A stretch of DNA of 64,000 bases. Origin: Cristatella mucedo. Lineage: Eukaryota > Bryozoa > Phylactolaemata > Cristatellidae. The stretch spans positions 2,514,001 through 2,578,000 of the forward strand of contig WPIO01000012.1 of NCBI GenBank assembly GCA_009760855.2. Direction: 5' to 3'. A program made the position numbers and the translations under genes. Shown piece after piece: positions 63,920-64,000 of this stretch; within the stretch, counting starts at the first letter, position 1; each line of letters opens with the position of its first letter. The notes beneath the pieces were generated by a model that was not told where the DNA came from, searched no databases, and was given only the letters and a program-made list of their open reading frames with translations.

Positions 63920-64000
63920 CCCTTGGTCGGAAGACTTTTCGATGAGCGATACACAAACTTGGGCTATATCCTGCACGTGTGCTGGATAGCGTCTCTCATA
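63920..64000 (-). CDS. MAT2B: MAT2B penultimate coding exon (partial, runs off window)
   Basis: Encodes YERRYPAHVQDIAQVCVSLI then EKSSDQG, matching the P.HV.DVA.VC..L.EK block of MAT2B that precedes GTFHWSG. The donor is GGG/GTGAAT at 63920/63919, phase 0, matching the acceptor of the next exon across a 94-bp intron (63826-63919). The 5' part of the exon and all earlier exons lie beyond position 64000. Confidence 0.85.

Overview
This is a eukaryotic, almost certainly metazoan, nuclear window. Coding exons are few and separated by kilobases, introns have GT/AG borders, and most of the DNA is transposon debris, microsatellites and GC-rich segments. CpG is not depleted, there are long GA/CT arrays, and the mobile elements are L2/CR1-type LINEs, tRNA-derived SINEs, Tc1/mariner, hAT and pogo. 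This suits an invertebrate better than a vertebrate. I cannot name the species from sequence alone.

Three genes can be supported. (1) A TMEM272-like four-pass membrane protein on the + strand. Its exons at 43118-43262, 47815-47874 and 50672-51135 join in phase into 222 residues; an Ala-rich ORF upstream (41811-42494) may be a further exon. (2) A small single-pass membrane protein on the - strand (57299-57916) with a very short first coding exon, a signal peptide, a Ser/Thr-rich stalk and a Tyr-containing tail. (3) The last two coding exons of MAT2B, the regulatory subunit of methionine adenosyltransferase II, on the - strand at the right edge; the rest lies beyond position 64000.

Layout. 1-6 kb: a perfect 128-bp duplication, then 3' LINE ends and SINEs. 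6.6-7.5 kb: an AT-rich block followed by a TATA/octamer promoter-like site. 7.6-9.2 kb: one LINE nested in another. 9.3-10.3 kb: a Tc1 relic. 13.4-16.3 kb: the longest LINE copy (endonuclease plus RT, dead). 18-19.5 kb: LINE, SINE and AT repeat. 20-24.6 kb: nothing recognised apart from one RT scrap. 24.6-27.2 kb: a degenerate ~167-bp satellite array. 27.5-32.3 kb: GC-rich DNA with very long GA/CT arrays. 32.5 kb: a small hAT-type element with an 8-bp target duplication. 33.8-38.1 kb: a SINE/LINE chimera, CAG repeat, second Tc1 relic, minisatellites and a triple 26-bp repeat. 38.4-41.1 kb: a broken hAT transposase gene with a LINE inside it. 41.3-51.1 kb: the TMEM272-like locus. 52-57 kb: repeats and GC-rich DNA. 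57.3-58.4 kb: the small membrane-protein gene. 59-63.4 kb: LINEs, SINEs and a fold-back repeat. 63.5-64 kb: MAT2B.

The clearest system-level observation is a LINE/SINE partnership. Nine copies of a tRNA-derived SINE end in the same ~45-nt stem-like tail, followed by an ATT or AT tract, as the numerous 3' ends of one LINE family. This is the arrangement expected when a SINE uses the LINE's reverse transcriptase. A second, unrelated tRNA-derived SINE family has three copies here.
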